Assembly: GCA_009839325.1 (NCBI GenBank)
Contig: VXPW01000089.1
Span: forward strand, 1 to 62,507
From: Rhodospirillales bacterium
GTDB taxonomy: Bacteria > Pseudomonadota > Alphaproteobacteria > TMED109
Direction of reading: 5' to 3'
DNA: 62,507 bases
A model generated the notes under the pieces. The model saw only the letters and a list, made by a program, of their open reading frames with translations. It was not told the DNA's origin and did no database searches. Below are positions 22,083-30,057 of this stretch, one piece after another (within the stretch, counting starts at the first letter, position 1; each line of letters opens with the position of its first letter). Made by a program: the position numbers and the translations under genes.

Positions 22083-23062
22083 GCGGGGACGGGTCCCCCG
22101 TCCATGTTGCGTTCAACGGGGTCATGGGTGAGGGCTATGCGGAGTTGCTGCACGCGAGCCTGACACTGCCGCATGTGCTGCGGTGTGCGGGTTCCGACCC
22201 GGATGCCTGGGCGGAGGCGCTCGCAACCGCTGAAGTCGTCGTCACCATGGATTGGCCGGCGACCAACCCACCGGCGCCCAAGCTGCGCTTGCTGCACCTG
22301 CCGGGCGCCGGCACCGATTCCGTCGATGTGTCTGCGCTTCCGGCCGGTTGTGCCGCCTGCAACGTATTCGAACACGAAGTTCCGATTGCCGAGTACTGCA
22401 TGCGGGCGATGCTCGAGCATGCGATCGGGGTGACCGCGACCGACCGGCGATTCCGATCCGGGGACTGGTCCGACAGCCTGGTTGCCGGCGGGCCTACGCA
22501 TGGGGAATTGCAGGGCCGAGTGCTTGGAATCCTTGGCTACGGCCGGATCGGGAGAGCCTTGGCGAAGCGTGCCGACGCCTTTGGCATGGAAGTCCGGACG
22601 GTGACGGCACATCCTGCTCTCGAACCTCCGCTCACCCAAGCGGTCACGCCCGATGGCCTAGTTGAGGACGCCTCCCGGTACGATTACCTGGTGGTTGCCT
22701 GCCCGCTGACCGCGGCGACGCACGGGATGGTCGATGCCCGGGTCTTCGCGGCGATGAAGGCAGAAGCCGTGTTGATCAACGTCGGGCGAGGACTGGTGGT
22801 CGACGAGGAAGCGCTGTTCCGGGCCCTGGAAAACAATGCCATCGGCGGCGCGGTCATCGACGTCTGGTACCAGTACCCAGGTCCTGATGGACCATCGGAT
22901 GTACGGCCCTCGCGATTCGACTTCGAGGGCCTCCCCAACGTCTGGATGACCCCGCACACATCGGCCTGGAGCACCCCGATGCTGGAGCGGCGGTTCGCCG
23001 TCATTGCGGACAATATTGTCCGGATGCGTGAAGGCCGGCCTCTTCTAAACCGTTTCGCCTGA
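22079..23062 (+). CDS. D-2-hydroxyacid dehydrogenase family protein
   Basis: 327 residues. NAD-binding motif LGYGRIGRALAKRADAFG at ~residue 155; the catalytic Arg is in INVGRGLVVDE and the His in MTPHTSAWS near the end, as in phosphoglycerate/glyoxylate dehydrogenase relatives. No regulatory ACT domain. The substrate is unknown; candidates are glyoxylate, hydroxypyruvate or another 2-ketoacid. I chose the GTG at 22079 that overlaps the dapB TGA (GTGA); the frame is open further up but only inside dapB. Last gene of the grpE-to-here chain. Confidence 0.88.
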   Translation: MSGDGSPVHVAFNGVMGEGYAELLHASLTLPHVLRCAGSDPDAWAEALATAEVVVTMDWPATNPPAPKLRLLHLPGAGTDSVDVSALPAGCAACNVFEHEVPIAEYCMRAMLEHAIGVTATDRRFRSGDWSDSLVAGGPTHGELQGRVLGILGYGRIGRALAKRADAFGMEVRTVTAHPALEPPLTQAVTPDGLVEDASRYDYLVVACPLTAATHGMVDARVFAAMKAEAVLINVGRGLVVDEEALFRALENNAIGGAVIDVWYQYPGPDGPSDVRPSRFDFEGLPNVWMTPHTSAWSTPMLERRFAVIADNIVRMREGRPLLNRFA

Positions 23063-23445
23063 CGGCTGGTCAAGCATCACCGCGACGGCGCAGGGATTGT
23101 CCGGGATCGACTGCAAGTCAAGGGTGGCTTGGCCCCGGACGCTCTCCCCGACGAAGCCTGAAAGATGAAGACCACGGATCCAGCCGCCCGGCGCTGAGCT
23201 CCGGTACCGCGCCCGTCGCCCGAAGGACGTTGATCCGTCGGCGCGCAACTCAAGCCCGTGGTTGTTGAACTGTCGGGCCTGGGCCCGGTCCGAGGCGATC
23301 AAGGATTCGAAGGCTGGCCCGCGTTTCCTGGCGACGGCCATTGAATGCCCAACCAAGCTCATTTGCCGTTGCAGCCGCAATCCGCGCGGGTTCCCCGCAA
23401 ACGTGTATTAATAAGAATATCTGATGATGACTATTATTAATCGGT
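23063..23445. other. Intergenic; weak minus-strand reading frame, then AT-rich DNA
   Basis: A 111-codon minus-strand frame (23380 to 23045) is open and contains some ordinary-looking stretches (ARYRSSAPGGWIRGLHLSGF), but no family is recognised and it overlaps the end of the dehydrogenase gene, so I do not call it. From ~23400 composition changes sharply to AT-rich up to ~23490, consistent with a promoter region for the small peptide gene. Confidence 0.45.
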
Positions 23446-23483
23446 ATTGGCCATTATCGATAACTATAGCCAATATTATTGGC
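23446..23483 (+). promoter_or_regulatory. Triple ATTGGC/GCCAAT operator-like repeat in AT-rich DNA
   Basis: ATTGGC at 23446-23451, GCCAAT at 23469-23474 and ATTGGC at 23478-23483. The first two form a dyad around the palindrome TTATCGATAA (23454-23463); the last two form a compact GCCAAT-ATT-ATTGGC palindrome. This spacing suits a dimeric/tetrameric regulator such as the LysR protein encoded ~440 bases downstream. It sits 64 bases before the small peptide start. Confidence 0.55.
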
Positions 23484-23546
23484 AGCACCGATTAGGCAGG
23501 TGCTCTGAAGTCAGCCGGCTTCGGGATGTTGGAACAGGAGACGATC

Positions 23547-23726
23547 ATGGGTGATCAAGCAATGACGGTAGTCGACGACAGCATGCCTTCCTTGGATCAG
23601 GCGGACGTGCTCGAAGAGGCCGAACAGGGCGAAGTCGCGGGCGGCATCGGGGCCAATTGCGAACAGGGACCGCAGAACACGTCTGACGGTTCGGGTTCCG
23701 GTTGGTGGAACGGTCCCAGCTGCTGA
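23547..23726 (+). CDS. 59-residue acidic peptide with Gly-Gly leader-like junction (candidate RiPP/bacteriocin precursor)
   Basis: Starts at an ATG with a GGAG site 6 bases upstream; an ATG at 23526 is possible but lacks one. The product has no Lys or Arg. Residues 1-33 form an acidic leader-like region ending LEEAEQGEVAGG, which resembles the EL..V.GG end of double-glycine leaders. Residues 34-59 are a Gly/Ser/Asn-rich tail with one Cys near its start (Cys38), a Trp-Trp pair (53-54) and a terminal Cys59. No modification enzyme or C39-peptidase transporter lies beside it. AT-rich control DNA precedes it, a stem-loop follows, and an OxyR-like regulator is downstream. It could also be a small redox-active or zinc-binding protein. 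Function is unknown. Confidence 0.6.
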   Translation: MGDQAMTVVDDSMPSLDQADVLEEAEQGEVAGGIGANCEQGPQNTSDGSGSGWWNGPSC

Positions 23727-23764
23727 AGCCAAGTTTCCGGTCGCCGAACGCCCACGAAGACGGG

Positions 23765-23820
23765 CACATAGCGCGGCGGGGACGCTGGCGGAGCCACCGG
23801 TAGTGGCCGCGCGTTATGTG
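23765..23820 (+). terminator. Large imperfect stem-loop after the small peptide gene
   Basis: The 5' arm CACATAGCGCGGC (23765-23777) pairs with GCCGCGCGTTATGTG (23806-23820) with a two-base bulge, and an inner TGGC-GGA-GCCA hairpin sits in the loop. It lies 38 bases after the peptide stop and ~100 before the regulator start. It may terminate or attenuate transcription; no U tract follows, so Rho-independent termination is not certain. Confidence 0.5.
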
Positions 23821-23917
23821 CGGCGAGGGCCCGAAACCGTATTCGCGGACGGGCTGAAATAAGAGCTTTGCGGCGGACTGTGAGAGCGGCGCCGCCGCGA
23901 TGGGAAAGGAAGAGGAC

Positions 23918-24883
23918 GTGAGGGTAACGTTACGCCAGTTGCGGTATTTCCGAGCACTTGTCGAGCATGGCTCGTTTAGTCGCGCGGCCGAAAGCGTGTT
24001 TGTTTCACAGCCAGCGCTGTCACTGCAGATTCAGGAACTGGAAGGCATCCTCGGCGGTCCACTGGTCGAACGTGACCGCCGCGGAATCATTCTCACGCAG
24101 CTGGGCCGCGATGTGCATCAGCAGGCGTTGAGAGTCCTGGACGAGACGTTGTTGCTGGAAACCTTGGGAAAGCGGTTCGCGGAGACTTCGCTCAGGGTCT
24201 CTGTCGGCATGGTTTCGACGTTGGCGCCCTACCTGCTGCCGGGAGTCCTTGAGCGTCTCCAGTCCGCGTCACCGCGGATCGAGCTTGACCTCAGGGAGGC
24301 TTCGGGTCAGACCCTGGTGTCCGATCTTCTCGCCGGCCGCCTCGACGCCGCCGTCGTATCGCTGCCGCTGGGGGTACTCGAACTGCCGGAGCGGGAGCTG
24401 TTCGAGGATCGCTTCCTGCTGGCCGGGCGCCCTGAGCGCCTGGCTGCCGTCACGCACGCGTTTGAGGGCGCGCCCCGCCCGCCGGACCTGTCTCGAGCCG
24501 ACCTCGGTCCGTTGCTCACGCTTGACGAGGGGCACTGTCTGGGCGAACAGATCCGTGGGGTCTGTGCAACCTGGCGACTGCAGGAGGTGCGTCGCGGCGC
24601 CGGGTCGTTGGCCACCCTGAGCAGGCTCGTGGCAAGCGGTGCCGGACTGACTTTGCTTCCGGAGACGGCAATCATCACCGAGCGCAAGAATTCTCCGGAA
24701 CTGGGCCTCTTCCGTTTCGCCGCTCCGGAGCCCTCGCGGCGTATTGGTCTGGTGCACCGCGTGGCATCACACGGTCAGCACTGGATCGACGTGTTGGGAG
24801 ACGCGGTAGCTGAGGCCGGCCAGGCGCTCGTCAACGATACCCGCGCGATGATCCAGTCCGGTACTACAGCGAAGGCGGCATGA
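23918..24883 (+). CDS. LysR-type regulator with OxyR-like cysteine pair
   Basis: About 321 residues. LysR winged HTH at residues ~4-62 (QPALSLQIQELEGILGG) and a sensor domain with the OxyR redox signature GHCLGEQIRGVC: Cys207 and Cys216, nine apart, followed by SLATLSRLVASGAGLTLLPE. It is a second peroxide/thiol-sensor candidate beside the true oxyR at 12.3 kb, clearly diverged from it. I prefer the GTG at 23918, which has AAGGA 6 bases upstream, over the ATG at 23900. Its neighbour is the small Cys-containing peptide gene, which it may control. Confidence 0.88.
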   Translation: MRVTLRQLRYFRALVEHGSFSRAAESVFVSQPALSLQIQELEGILGGPLVERDRRGIILTQLGRDVHQQALRVLDETLLLETLGKRFAETSLRVSVGMVSTLAPYLLPGVLERLQSASPRIELDLREASGQTLVSDLLAGRLDAAVVSLPLGVLELPERELFEDRFLLAGRPERLAAVTHAFEGAPRPPDLSRADLGPLLTLDEGHCLGEQIRGVCATWRLQEVRRGAGSLATLSRLVASGAGLTLLPETAIITERKNSPELGLFRFAAPEPSRRIGLVHRVASHGQHWIDVLGDAVAEAGQALVNDTRAMIQSGTTAKAA

Positions 24884-25396
24884 TGCAATTGGTCCGGACC
24901 GGGCAGTTGCTGGCCGGTCCGGAAGGGGCGGTGCGCCGCGCTGTCCGGAAAGACGGTGGCGGGCGACGAGGACTGCCGGTCCGCCGTGAGCGATGCGGTG
25001 GTGGACGAGATCCTCGCGGCGATCGGCCGCGGTGGGGTATGGGCCAGGCCGGCCATACGCCTTGACAAACGCCCCAATGGCGCCTGCGGCGATGGGGCAC
25101 ACCCCGTAAACGAGGCAGGACTGAACTCCGTCTTCCGGCCCTGCCCCGCCCGCCGTGTCGACGTGCCCGCGACCGATTCAAGGGCACGCCACTGAGAATC
25201 GTCCCACCCGCCTGGCGCGGACCGCGCTGGCTGAGGCCGACGACAGTGGTAGCGTATCGGGATAGGTGCCGGCCGAGAGACAGCCTGATGACGGGCAGAC
25301 GGCGAACGGCCTTGATGCTCTTCTGCACGAGATCTCCAACGTCAAGATGGATGTGATGATCGACGGTGTAACGGCGGCATGGAAGGATGCGCACGT
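24884..25396. other. Intergenic, possible decayed coding DNA
   Basis: No frame is convincing. On the plus strand, 24956-25195 contains a plausible helix-like stretch (SAVSDAVVDEILAAIGRG) that then loses protein character. A 47-codon frame from a GTG at 25266 to a TGA at 25407-25409 (LDALLHEISNVKMDVMIDG) runs into the exonuclease start and has normal-looking composition. These may be remnants or small proteins; I cannot decide. Confidence 0.4.
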
Positions 25397-26182
25397 ATGC
25401 GGATCGTGAGCTGGAACGTAAACGGGATTCGCGCGTGCGTTCGGCGCGGCTTCATGGATTTCCTGGCGAGATCGGATGCCGCGATAGTGGGGATCCAGGA
25501 AGTCCGGGCGCTACCCGAACAGGTCCCCGAGGCTGCCCGGTCACCCTCCGGCTGGAACGCCGTGTTCGTACCGGCGGAGCGCCGGGGCTACAGCGGCGTC
25601 GGGATGTATTCCCGCATCGAGCCGGATCGCGTGGACACCTCGCTCGGTGAACGCCGCTTCGACGTCGAAGGCCGGTACATGGCTGCCCACTTCCGGAGCC
25701 GCGGCAGCAGGTTTGCCGTGGTCAACGCCTACTTCCCGAAAGGCAGCGGGAAAGATCGCGACAACAGCCGGGTTCCCTACAAACTCGATTTCTATGAGGC
25801 GGTGTTCGAGCGCATTCAGCGCATGCGGCGCCGGGGCCCCGTGTTCGTGGTCGGCGATTACAACACGGCCCACTGCGAAATCGACCTGGCCCGCCCGAAG
25901 ACCAACGTGAACAACAGCGGCTTCCTGCCCGAGGAACGGGCAGAACTCGATCGCTGGGTGGATGCCGGTTGGGTGGACACGTTTCGTGCGCTGCATCCCG
26001 ACCTCCCGGGGCACTACACCTGGTGGCGCCAATGGGGCGGCGCGCGCGAGCGGAACGTCGGCTGGAGAATCGACTATGTGCTGGCGTCGCCAACGGCGAT
26101 GAAGCGGGTCCGCAAAGCATTCATCTGGCCCGACGAGCACGGCTCCGACCATTGCCCGGTCGGTGTGGATATCGACATCTAG
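25397..26182 (+). CDS. xth: Exodeoxyribonuclease III (AP endonuclease)
   Basis: Mg2+-dependent AP endonuclease/3'-phosphatase of base excision repair. 261 residues from the ATG at 25397; an in-frame ATG at 25379 adds six. Family motifs in order: SWNVNGIRA (metal Asn), GIQEVRA (metal Glu), NAYFPKG, GDYNTAH (Asp/Asn) and GSDHCPV (Asp-His) at the C-terminus. It lies on the same strand as the regulator but after a 500-base gap, so probably has its own promoter. Its position near two OxyR-type genes fits oxidative DNA repair, though no link is proven. Confidence 0.95.
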   Translation: MRIVSWNVNGIRACVRRGFMDFLARSDAAIVGIQEVRALPEQVPEAARSPSGWNAVFVPAERRGYSGVGMYSRIEPDRVDTSLGERRFDVEGRYMAAHFRSRGSRFAVVNAYFPKGSGKDRDNSRVPYKLDFYEAVFERIQRMRRRGPVFVVGDYNTAHCEIDLARPKTNVNNSGFLPEERAELDRWVDAGWVDTFRALHPDLPGHYTWWRQWGGARERNVGWRIDYVLASPTAMKRVRKAFIWPDEHGSDHCPVGVDIDI

Positions 26183-26201
26183 CGTTTGGTCGGGATGGCG
26201 T

Positions 26202-26738
26202 TCAGAAGGAGGAGCCTTCGGTCTTGAGGAAGGCGATCTCCTCCGGTGTGGAGGGACGCGAAAGCACAGCGTTCCGATGCGGATAACGCCCGAAACGATC
26301 GATGATCGCCTTGTGCTGAAATTCGTAGTCCAGACTGTTCGCGTCTCCGAGAGCTTCGAATAGCGGTACGGCGGCCTCGTGGACGCGTGCCGATTCGCTG
26401 TGCTGATAGGGCATGTAGAAGAACACCCGCCGGTCCAGCGGGACCGCCTGGTCAGCACTGGCGCGCACCGCCTCCTGCGCCAGCACCAGCGCCATGCCGT
26501 CGTACGCGAAGGCACGTGCGTCGTCGCGGTAGAGATTGCGGGCGAACTGGTCCAGCAAGATAATTTCAGCGAGACGGCCATCGGGCGTGGCCCGCCAATG
26601 GTCGAGTTCAGCACGGGCGGCGCGCTCGTGGAGCGTACCGAACTTCGTGCGGATCGTTTCGTCGAACGCGACATCCTTGGCCCACCACTGATCGGGGCCG
26701 TGGAGCTCGAACCAGAAATCGAGTACCTGCTGGATCAT
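26202..26738 (-). CDS. DUF924 family protein
   Basis: 178 residues, typical length of the family. Characteristic segments are IQQVLDFWFELHGPDQWW at the start, EIILLDQFARNLYRDDARAFAYD in the middle and FFYMPYQHSE toward the end. Members have a TPR-like all-helical fold and no established function. I chose the ATG at 26738, with a GGAGG site 5 bases upstream; the frame is open to 26972 but the added residues are not family-like. It is convergent with xth and divergent from the ABC transporter operon. Confidence 0.92.
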   Translation of the reverse strand: MIQQVLDFWFELHGPDQWWAKDVAFDETIRTKFGTLHERAARAELDHWRATPDGRLAEIILLDQFARNLYRDDARAFAYDGMALVLAQEAVRASADQAVPLDRRVFFYMPYQHSESARVHEAAVPLFEALGDANSLDYEFQHKAIIDRFGRYPHRNAVLSRPSTPEEIAFLKTEGSSF

Positions 26739-26971
26739 CCGTTCCTCCGCAGTTGCCGTCGACACCACCATAGGGTCGCCGCAGGCGTTCCAACCGACCA
26801 TATTCGATGACGCTGTCGCGTGGCCGGCGTTGTCGCCATTGCCGCGAACCAGTGCCTCGATTCTGCACACGACCGCTGTACGCTTGTGCGGTGCCTGGAC
26901 GGCACTTGGCCTCAAGTGGCGTCGCCGTGAGGCCACGTCAGTGCTCGCGTACGCGGGAGCCGGAGCCGGCA

Positions 26972-28000
26972 ATGCGAAACGCGGTGATCCTCGTGACCAT
27001 GGTGGCGCTTGCAGGCTCCGTTGGTGCTGCCCAGGCCCGCTCGGTTACCGATTCCGCTGGCCGGACGGTGACAATCCCGGACACGGTCCAGAGGGTCTAC
27101 GCGGCCGGGCCGCCCGCGGCCGTTCTGCTGTACGTCCTCGCGCCGGACCGCCTCATCGGCTGGCCGAGAGCGCCTTCGCCGGAAGACGAGCGCTACCTGC
27201 CGGAAGCGTACCGGGGACTGCCCGAGACCGGCCGTCTCACGGGTCGCGGAAATACTGCGAATCTCGAAGTCGTGCTTCGCACCAAACCCGATCTGATCTT
27301 TGACTTCGGGGCGGTACGGCGCGCGCACATCTCGCTGGCCGACCGCCTGCAGGCGCAGACCGGCATCCCGTACCTGCTGATCGACGGACGGTTCGAACAC
27401 ACGGCATCCGCGTTGCGGTTAATGGGCGACGTGCTCGGGGTCCCGGAGCGGGCCGAGGCGCTGGCAGCGCACGTGGAAACACTGCTTGCCGACCTCGAAT
27501 CCGTCCTCGCGGATATGCCGGAGAGCGGCCGTCCGCGGGTCTATCTTGCGCGGACGCCCTCGGGGCTGGAGACCGGCTTGCAGGGATCGATCAACACGGA
27601 AATCATCGAGCGGGCGGGCGGGCGGAACGTGGCCGGCGTCAACTCCGACGAGGCGAGCCGGCGCGGACTCACGCAGATGTCCGTCGAGCAGCTGATTCTC
27701 GCCAATCCTGACACGATCATCACATGGGACCGGACGTTCTACGCACAGGTGTGGTCGAGTCGGCTCTGGGAACCCATCGACGCCGTGCGGCAGGGTCGCG
27801 TGTTCCTGGCGCCGACGTCCCCGTTCGGCTGGATCGACCGGCCGCCGTCCGTCAACCGCATCATCGGACTGCGATGGCTGAGCGGGCTGTTCTATCCAGA
27901 TCGGATGCGATCCGACTGGCAGGAAGATGCCCGATCGTTTTACCGCCTGTTCTATCATGTCGATCTGACGGATGAGTTGCTAACCCGATTGACCGATTGA
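26972..28000 (+). CDS. Iron-complex/cobalamin-type ABC transporter, periplasmic binding protein
   Basis: 342 residues with a clear signal peptide (MRNAVILVTMVALAGSVGAAQA). BtuF/FecB-like helical-backbone fold: VTDSAGRTVTIPDTVQRV at the start, LEVVLRTKPDLIFDFG, and a C-terminal GWIDRPPSVNRIIGLRWL. The last motif is shared with binding proteins for siderophore, haem or oxyanion (MolA-like) uptake, so the ligand is undecided. GGAG lies 8 bases before the ATG. Its stop overlaps the TTG of the permease gene (TTGA). I looked for a cobalamin riboswitch in the 233 bases upstream and found none. Confidence 0.9.
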   Translation: MRNAVILVTMVALAGSVGAAQARSVTDSAGRTVTIPDTVQRVYAAGPPAAVLLYVLAPDRLIGWPRAPSPEDERYLPEAYRGLPETGRLTGRGNTANLEVVLRTKPDLIFDFGAVRRAHISLADRLQAQTGIPYLLIDGRFEHTASALRLMGDVLGVPERAEALAAHVETLLADLESVLADMPESGRPRVYLARTPSGLETGLQGSINTEIIERAGGRNVAGVNSDEASRRGLTQMSVEQLILANPDTIITWDRTFYAQVWSSRLWEPIDAVRQGRVFLAPTSPFGWIDRPPSVNRIIGLRWLSGLFYPDRMRSDWQEDARSFYRLFYHVDLTDELLTRLTD

Positions 28001-29037
28001 ACCCGCCCGGCAATCCGGAACGACCGCGCGCGCGAGCCGCCGGTCCGATCGTTGGCGGCATGGCCGCCGGTCTGCTGCTGCTTACCCTCCTAGCCATCAC
28101 GGTCGGGCCGTATCCCGTCTCGGTCGTCCAGGTCCTCGACGCGTTGCTCGATTACGCCGGGGGATCGGTGGGCGAAACGGATGCCCAGCTCGAGACCGTG
28201 TTGTTCTCGGTGCGCATTCCGCGCGTGCTGGCAGCCTTGCTGGTAGGCGCCGCCCTGGCGGCTGCCGGGACGGTCTATCAGGGCCTGTTCCGGAATCCGC
28301 TGGTGTCGCCGGACATCCTCGGCGTGTCTACCGGAGCCGGATTGGGCGCCGCAGTGGGCATCTTGATGTCGATGCCCGTGGTCGTGACTCAGGGCTTCGC
28401 TTTCGCGGGAGGGCTGGGGACGGTCGCACTGGTGTACGCCGTCGCAACGGCGGTCCGCGGCCACGATCCGATGCTGGTCTTGGTGCTTGCGGGCGTCGTG
28501 CTCGGAGCACTGGCGGGTGCGTGCATTTCGCTGGTGAAGATCCTGGCCGATCCGTACGATCAGCTTCCCGCGATCACGTTTTGGCTGCTGGGCTCGCTGG
28601 CCGGCACGCAACCGGGTGACGTCTGGTCGGTATTGCCCTTCGTGGCGGTCGGCCTGGTGCCGCTGGTCCTGCTGCGCTGGCAGATGAACCTGATGACGCT
28701 GGGCGACGAGGAAGCAACCGCGCTCGGCATCGACCCGCGCCGGCTTCGCGTGCTGTTGGTCGCGGCTGCAACATTGATGACCGCAAGCGTGGTGGCGATT
28801 TCGGGCGTGGTCGGGTGGGTTGGTCTGGTGATGCCCCATATCGCCCGCCTGGTCGTCGGGCCGAACTTCGATCGTCTGCTTCCGGCCGCGATGATCATGG
28901 GGGCAGGTTTCCTCCTGATTGTGGACACGATCGCCCGGACTATGGCGGCGACCGAAACGCCTCTGGGGATTCTGACCGCATTCGTGGGAGCCCCAGTGTT
29001 TCTCTGGCTGCTCGCGACCGGACGGCGCAGCTGGTGA
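27997..29037 (+). CDS. FecCD-family ABC transporter permease
   Basis: 346 residues with about 9-10 membrane helices. The family hallmark RIPRVLAALLVGAALAAAG is at ~residue 70, and GxxxQxxxRNPLxxPDILGVSxGA follows as QGLFRNPLVSPDILGVSTGA. The cytoplasmic coupling region near ALGIDPRRLR and VVGWVGLVMPHIAR are typical. It forms the membrane channel with the ATPase encoded next. The TTG start at 27997 overlaps the binding-protein stop; an internal ATG at 28060 is possible. Its TGA overlaps the ATPase GTG by 4 bases. Confidence 0.95.
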   Translation: MNPPGNPERPRARAAGPIVGGMAAGLLLLTLLAITVGPYPVSVVQVLDALLDYAGGSVGETDAQLETVLFSVRIPRVLAALLVGAALAAAGTVYQGLFRNPLVSPDILGVSTGAGLGAAVGILMSMPVVVTQGFAFAGGLGTVALVYAVATAVRGHDPMLVLVLAGVVLGALAGACISLVKILADPYDQLPAITFWLLGSLAGTQPGDVWSVLPFVAVGLVPLVLLRWQMNLMTLGDEEATALGIDPRRLRVLLVAAATLMTASVVAISGVVGWVGLVMPHIARLVVGPNFDRLLPAAMIMGAGFLLIVDTIARTMAATETPLGILTAFVGAPVFLWLLATGRRSW

Positions 29038-29819
29038 GCGTGTTGCGGGCCGAGGGACTGGGGTTCGGCTATCCCCGGTTCCCCGTCGGGCGGGCGGTCG
29101 ACCTGACGCTGCAGGCAGGCGAAATCATGTGTCTGCTCGGACCGAACGGCTGCGGCAAGACCACGCTGTTCAAGACCCTGCTTGGGCTGATCCCGCGCCA
29201 GGCCGGACGGGTCCTGGTCGATGATCGCGACATTCTTTCGCTTGACCGCCGGCACATCGCCCGAGCAATGGCGTACGTTCCGCAAGCCCACGCGACGGTC
29301 TTCCCGTACGCCGTGGGCGACATGGTCCTGATGGGACGGACCTCCCACCGCGGCACGTTCTCCGGTCCGACCCGGGAGGACCGGGATCGCGCGACCGCCG
29401 CGCTCGCCCAGTTGGGAATCGATGATCTGTCCGAGCGGGACTACACGCAGATTTCCGGGGGCCAGCGGCAGCTGGTCCTGATTGCCAGGGCGCTGGCCCA
29501 GGACGCTCAGCTGATTGTCATGGATGAGCCGACCGCCAGTCTCGATTTCGGCAATCAGATTCTGGTGTTGAACGAGGTAAGGAAGCTGGCAGCGGCCGGT
29601 CTGGGCGTCGTGCTTTCGACCCACAATCCCGATCACGCGTTCACATACGCGACCAGCGTCCACCTGCTGGGCGATGGTACCACCCAAGCCGCGGGTCACC
29701 CCATCGAGGTGCTGACGCCGGAGGTCCTGTCCAGGGTCTACGGTGCGCCGATTGCCGTCGAACGCCTGCCGAGTGGTTACAACGTTTGCGTGCCGACTAG
29801 CCTCGCATCCGCGTCCTAG
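29034..29819 (+). CDS. FecE/BtuD-type ABC transporter ATP-binding protein
   Basis: 261 residues. Walker A GPNGCGKTT at ~residue 34, the Q-loop in YVPQAH, signature SGGQRQLVLIARALAQ, Walker B LIVMDEPTASLD and the H-loop STHNPDH. It energises the preceding permease and binding protein. GTG start inside the permease stop (GTGA). The last ~48 codons (29671-29813) have a diverged, frameshifted second copy at 30977-31120, beyond a toxin-antitoxin pair, showing that a related ATPase gene once lay there. Confidence 0.95.
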   Translation: MSVLRAEGLGFGYPRFPVGRAVDLTLQAGEIMCLLGPNGCGKTTLFKTLLGLIPRQAGRVLVDDRDILSLDRRHIARAMAYVPQAHATVFPYAVGDMVLMGRTSHRGTFSGPTREDRDRATAALAQLGIDDLSERDYTQISGGQRQLVLIARALAQDAQLIVMDEPTASLDFGNQILVLNEVRKLAAAGLGVVLSTHNPDHAFTYATSVHLLGDGTTQAAGHPIEVLTPEVLSRVYGAPIAVERLPSGYNVCVPTSLASAS

Positions 29820-29996
29820 TATCTTGGATGGACCTGCCCTCGAGGTAGCGCTGCCAATCTCGTCTCCGCGGGCGGTGGCAGCCAATTCACAGTGAGTGCG
29901 GGCAGGACCGCCACTTTCGCGCTACGGGGCTCGCCGCGGTCTTGGGCCGGCGCGGACAGCCCCGTGGCGCCAAGGAACACCGAAACGCACTTGCAC

Positions 29997-30042
29997 TTGA
30001 CATACGACCGGGCGATGCTCCAATATCCGGTAACGTTACCGG
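29997..30042 (+). promoter_or_regulatory. Promoter and perfect 16-bp operator of the toxin-antitoxin pair
   Basis: TTGACA at 29997-30002 makes a consensus -35 element; CAATAT at 30021-30026, 18 bases later, is a weak -10. Directly after it lies CCGGTAACGTTACCGG (30027-30042), a perfect palindrome 15 bases before the antitoxin GTG. Antitoxin-toxin complexes normally repress their own promoter through such a site. Confidence 0.65.
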
Positions 30043-30057
30043 AAGAAAGGGGCTGCC

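Noticed and set aside
23045-23380. 111-codon minus-strand frame between the dehydrogenase and the peptide gene
   Set aside because: No family, no good ribosome binding site, and overlap with the end of the neighbouring gene; not enough to call.
26739-26971. Possible cobalamin riboswitch before the iron/B12-type transporter
   Set aside because: I could not find the conserved B12-box elements, and the region is short.
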